DNA of 6,645 bases, taken from positions 1 through 6,645 of the forward strand of contig DAOVUR010000109.1 in the NCBI GenBank assembly GCA_030632465.1. Direction: 5' to 3'. Position numbers and translations under genes: made by a program. The notes under the pieces are model-generated. The model did no database searches and was not told where the DNA came from. It worked only from the letters and a program-made list of their open reading frames with translations. The stretch comes from a bacterium (lineage in GTDB: Bacteria; Verrucomicrobiota; Kiritimatiellia; UBA8416; CAMZLY01). Positions within the stretch are counted from its first letter, which is position 1. Each line of letters begins with the position of its first letter. Shown here piece after piece: positions 4,740 to 6,645 of the stretch.

Positions 4740-6428
4740 ATGACAGAAGAATCCAAAAATAATGATAATGTAGAAGAGAAGTCAGAGCCAGCTGGAATGG
4801 TTAGCTTAGACTTTGACTTTTCCCCTGATTGGGCACGTAAATCGTCAGCAGAGATAACCTTTAATGAACCTAAAAAGGGTGGTAGATCTTCATCTGATAG
4901 CAGACGGCGTCCTTCTTCTAATCGAAATGATCGTCGTCCATCACGTGCGCCTGGTCGCTTAGGTCAGAATAGATCTCCAGATCGTAATCTAGGTGGACCG
5001 AATAAGTTTCGTCGCCAAGATTCCAGTGAGCGCCGACCATATATTGAGATGCCTCCAGTGCAGGTGAGATTTTTGCCGGAGCAGAATAAGTTATCTGCTA
5101 TAGCGCGTAAGATTCATTCAACAAAACGTGCATATCCATTAGCTCAACTTGCAGGGCTTGTATTGTCGTCGCCAGATTCATGTTATTTAAAGATAGAGTC
5201 AGGACATGACAAAGAAGCTGTTCCGCTGTATCAGTGTAAGCAGTGTCGTGCTGTAGGGCTTAATCGTGATGAGATGTTGTCGCATGTTGCAGATGAGCAT
5301 CTGGGTGATTTTTTTGATAAAGAGAGCATTGAGATTGATGCACCTTCCGGTGTTTATGTCTGTGTGGCGAAGTGCGGGTTAAGTGGTATTATCATAGGGC
5401 CTCCTAATCATCACAGTTATAATCAGCGTGTTAAAGAGATTCGCGATGCTAAATATCCAAATATGTCAATGGATGACTATCGCCAGAAGATTGTAACAGT
5501 AAAAGATGAAGAGACTATTGAAAAGTGGCGAGAAGAGGCGACTCATCAGCTTATCTATCGGTTGAAATCTAAAGAGACAAGCAACGATAAGGCAAAGCCT
5601 GCTGAACCGGAAGAGGTTGTAGAAGCTGTCGAGGGTGCTGAATCAGCGGAAGTTGTAGAAGTTGCAGAAGTAGCAGAGGTTGTTGAAAATGATTCGGCAA
5701 CAATGGATAAGCATGAAGCTGATAAGTACTGTATTAGTGAAATTGCACCAAAGCTTATTGTACGCACAAAAGTAGCTTCATTACCTTTAAGTGTTGCCAA
5801 AAAATTGAAAGACCCAGGCTTGGAGTTAGTCTGTCGGGTAGGGTTACGTCGTGAAAATAAATTCCCACGTTCATTACTATTAGCATTAAGGGCTGCTCTT
5901 AAGCATATGCAGTTGCATGTATTTAAATTTGGCGTAAACGCGTATTTTGTTACATCTGTTAAGCCAGCACCACTTGATTCTGAATATACTGTTGATGATA
6001 TTTCGGAAGTGCTTGTGTTCCTTAAAGATAATCAAAGCTGTAGACGCTCTGATCTGATTGCTGGTTTACGTCCTGATTGTGCGGTTGATTCGCCTGAGGC
6101 TGAAAAGGTATTTACTCAGTTGCATTGGTTGGTAGAGCGCGGGCATATTATTGAATTCTTTGATGGTAGTTTGGCTGTTTCTGGACAGAGACGTGAAGAG
6201 AAGAGAGAGCCGAAGCCAAAATCAAGTGGTAAAGATCCAGTAGAGGGTGGTTCGAAACCTAAAGCTGAAAAGAAGTCTGAACCTAAAAAGAGTAGTGCTG
6301 AAGAGAAGAAAACTGAAGATAAAGCAGTGAAGTCTGAAGATTCTACTGCTGCGCCAGATCCTGTTCAGGAACCACAAAAGGCGGATAGTAAACAGGCTAC
6401 AGAAGAGACCAGTCAGGATTCAGCATAA
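4740..6428 (+). CDS. Uncharacterised C2H2 zinc-finger protein with basic and acidic disordered arms
   Basis: This 562-residue soluble protein has five visible parts. An acidic start leads into an Arg/Ser/Pro-rich disordered arm (about 46-103: RRRPSSNRNDRRPSR and similar). A globular region (105-278) holds a classical zinc finger, C166-x2-C169-x12-H182-x4-H187, followed by VYVCVAKCGLSG and GPPNHHSYN with further Cys and His residues. An E/V/A-rich linker covers 291-316. A second globular region (325-480) contains RENKFPRSLLLALRAALKHM and a possible winged-helix stretch (about 418-480, ending WLVERGHIIEFFDGSLAV). The tail (483-562) is Lys/Glu/Ser/Pro-rich. I recall similar two-part proteins in Verrucomicrobia and Lentisphaerota, all uncharacterised. 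The basic arm plus zinc finger suggest DNA or RNA binding, which is inference. ATG 4740 is the only sensible start, although it has no Shine-Dalgarno site. A fumarase subunit gene follows after 17 bases. Confidence 0.88.
   Translation: MTEESKNNDNVEEKSEPAGMVSLDFDFSPDWARKSSAEITFNEPKKGGRSSSDSRRRPSSNRNDRRPSRAPGRLGQNRSPDRNLGGPNKFRRQDSSERRPYIEMPPVQVRFLPEQNKLSAIARKIHSTKRAYPLAQLAGLVLSSPDSCYLKIESGHDKEAVPLYQCKQCRAVGLNRDEMLSHVADEHLGDFFDKESIEIDAPSGVYVCVAKCGLSGIIIGPPNHHSYNQRVKEIRDAKYPNMSMDDYRQKIVTVKDEETIEKWREEATHQLIYRLKSKETSNDKAKPAEPEEVVEAVEGAESAEVVEVAEVAEVVENDSATMDKHEADKYCISEIAPKLIVRTKVASLPLSVAKKLKDPGLELVCRVGLRRENKFPRSLLLALRAALKHMQLHVFKFGVNAYFVTSVKPAPLDSEYTVDDISEVLVFLKDNQSCRRSDLIAGLRPDCAVDSPEAEKVFTQLHWLVERGHIIEFFDGSLAVSGQRREEKREPKPKSSGKDPVEGGSKPKAEKKSEPKKSSAEEKKTEDKAVKSEDSTAAPDPVQEPQKADSKQATEETSQDSA
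5610..5687 (+). repeat. Imperfect in-gene repeat encoding an E/V/A-rich linker
   Basis: Units such as GTTGTAGAAG, GTTGCAGAAG and GTAGCAGAGG recur and translate to repeated EVVE, AEV and VAEVAEV (residues 291-316 of the zinc-finger protein). The segment separates the protein's two globular regions and probably varies in length between strains by slippage. Confidence 0.6.
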
Positions 6429-6445
6429 GATTAGTTTGGAGATTC

Positions 6446-6645
6446 ATGAAAGATAGCATTAAACTTGAATATCCATTTACTAAAGAGCAAGTGTCTGAGT
6501 TAAAGGTTGGCATGCGAGTTAGTTTGTCAGGCTGCTTTTTTTCTGCTCGTGACAGATTCCATAAATATCTATTTGAAGGTGGTGAATCACCTGTATCCCT
6601 AAAAGATGGTGCCGTTTATCATTGTGGCCCTGTTGTTGTGGAGCG
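6446..6645 (+). CDS. Fumarate (or L-tartrate) hydratase beta subunit, class I fumarase C-terminal domain type, partial
   Basis: The first 66 residues are visible and the gene leaves the right edge. It encodes the beta half of a two-subunit, oxygen-sensitive Fe-S hydratase that converts fumarate and malate (EC 4.2.1.2) or dehydrates tartrate. Diagnostic features are the opening YPFTKEQVSELKVGMRVSLS, the motif LSGCFFSARDRFHKYL (the family form is close to 'LSG.IYTARD.AHKRL'), a loop ending VSLKDGAVYHCGP, and the expected order of these elements from the N terminus. The Fe-S cluster sits in the alpha subunit, which is not seen upstream and must lie downstream or elsewhere. GGAG (6438-6441), 4 bases from the ATG, sets the start. 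It is 17 bases after the zinc-finger gene and probably co-transcribed. Fumarate versus tartrate cannot be decided here. Confidence 0.88.
   Translation, partial: MKDSIKLEYPFTKEQVSELKVGMRVSLSGCFFSARDRFHKYLFEGGESPVSLKDGAVYHCGPVVVE

Noticed and set aside
5555..5800. Minus-strand Ser/Thr/Ala-rich 81-codon frame
   Set aside because: It is the antisense reading of the E/V-rich repeat. The STTSA-type repeats come only from the complementary codons.

Overview
The window looks like chromosomal DNA of a bacterium of moderate G+C (a little under 50% by eye), probably from the Planctomycetes-Verrucomicrobia-Lentisphaerae (PVC) group, with Lentisphaerota or Kiritimatiellota the best guess. Two things suggest this. 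One is a purine-rich heptamer array (205-253) of a kind I associate with such genomes. The other is two large uncharacterised proteins whose architectures I recall from PVC genomes. This placement rests on memory, not on a search.

Left part (1-1848): a coding-like minus-strand reading frame runs off the left edge (198 to 1) and has no credible start codon. Its upstream end abuts the heptamer array. On the other side of the array a complete plus-strand D-aminoacylase-type amidohydrolase begins (280-1848) with every expected metal-ligand residue in place.

Middle (1849-4582): after a short spacer packed with overlapping dyads comes a compact type II toxin-antitoxin pair. It has a Phd/YefM-like antitoxin (1912-2136) overlapped by a VapC-type PIN-domain toxin (2123-2554). 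Only 18 bases later, behind a strong Shine-Dalgarno site, is a 669-residue protein with a textbook EF-hand loop near its N terminus and a two-helix membrane hairpin near its C terminus. The three genes could form one transcription unit. A one-base-shifted open frame continues past the end of the 669-residue gene.

Right part (4583-6645): a 157-base spacer holds a weak AT-rich hairpin and a promoter-like element so close to the next ATG that the transcript may be leaderless. That gene (4740-6428) encodes a 562-residue protein with a basic disordered N-terminal arm, a classical C2H2 zinc finger, an E/V-rich spacer, a conserved-looking C-terminal globular region and a charged tail. It looks like a nucleic-acid-binding protein of unknown role. 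Seventeen bases downstream starts the beta subunit (C-terminal domain type) of a class I fumarate/tartrate hydratase, cut by the window edge.

The functions are metabolically mixed (D-amino-acid deacylation, toxin-antitoxin, fumarase). I see no phage, transposase, CRISPR, tRNA or rRNA. The best candidates for undescribed biology are the C2H2 zinc-finger protein and the EF-hand membrane protein.
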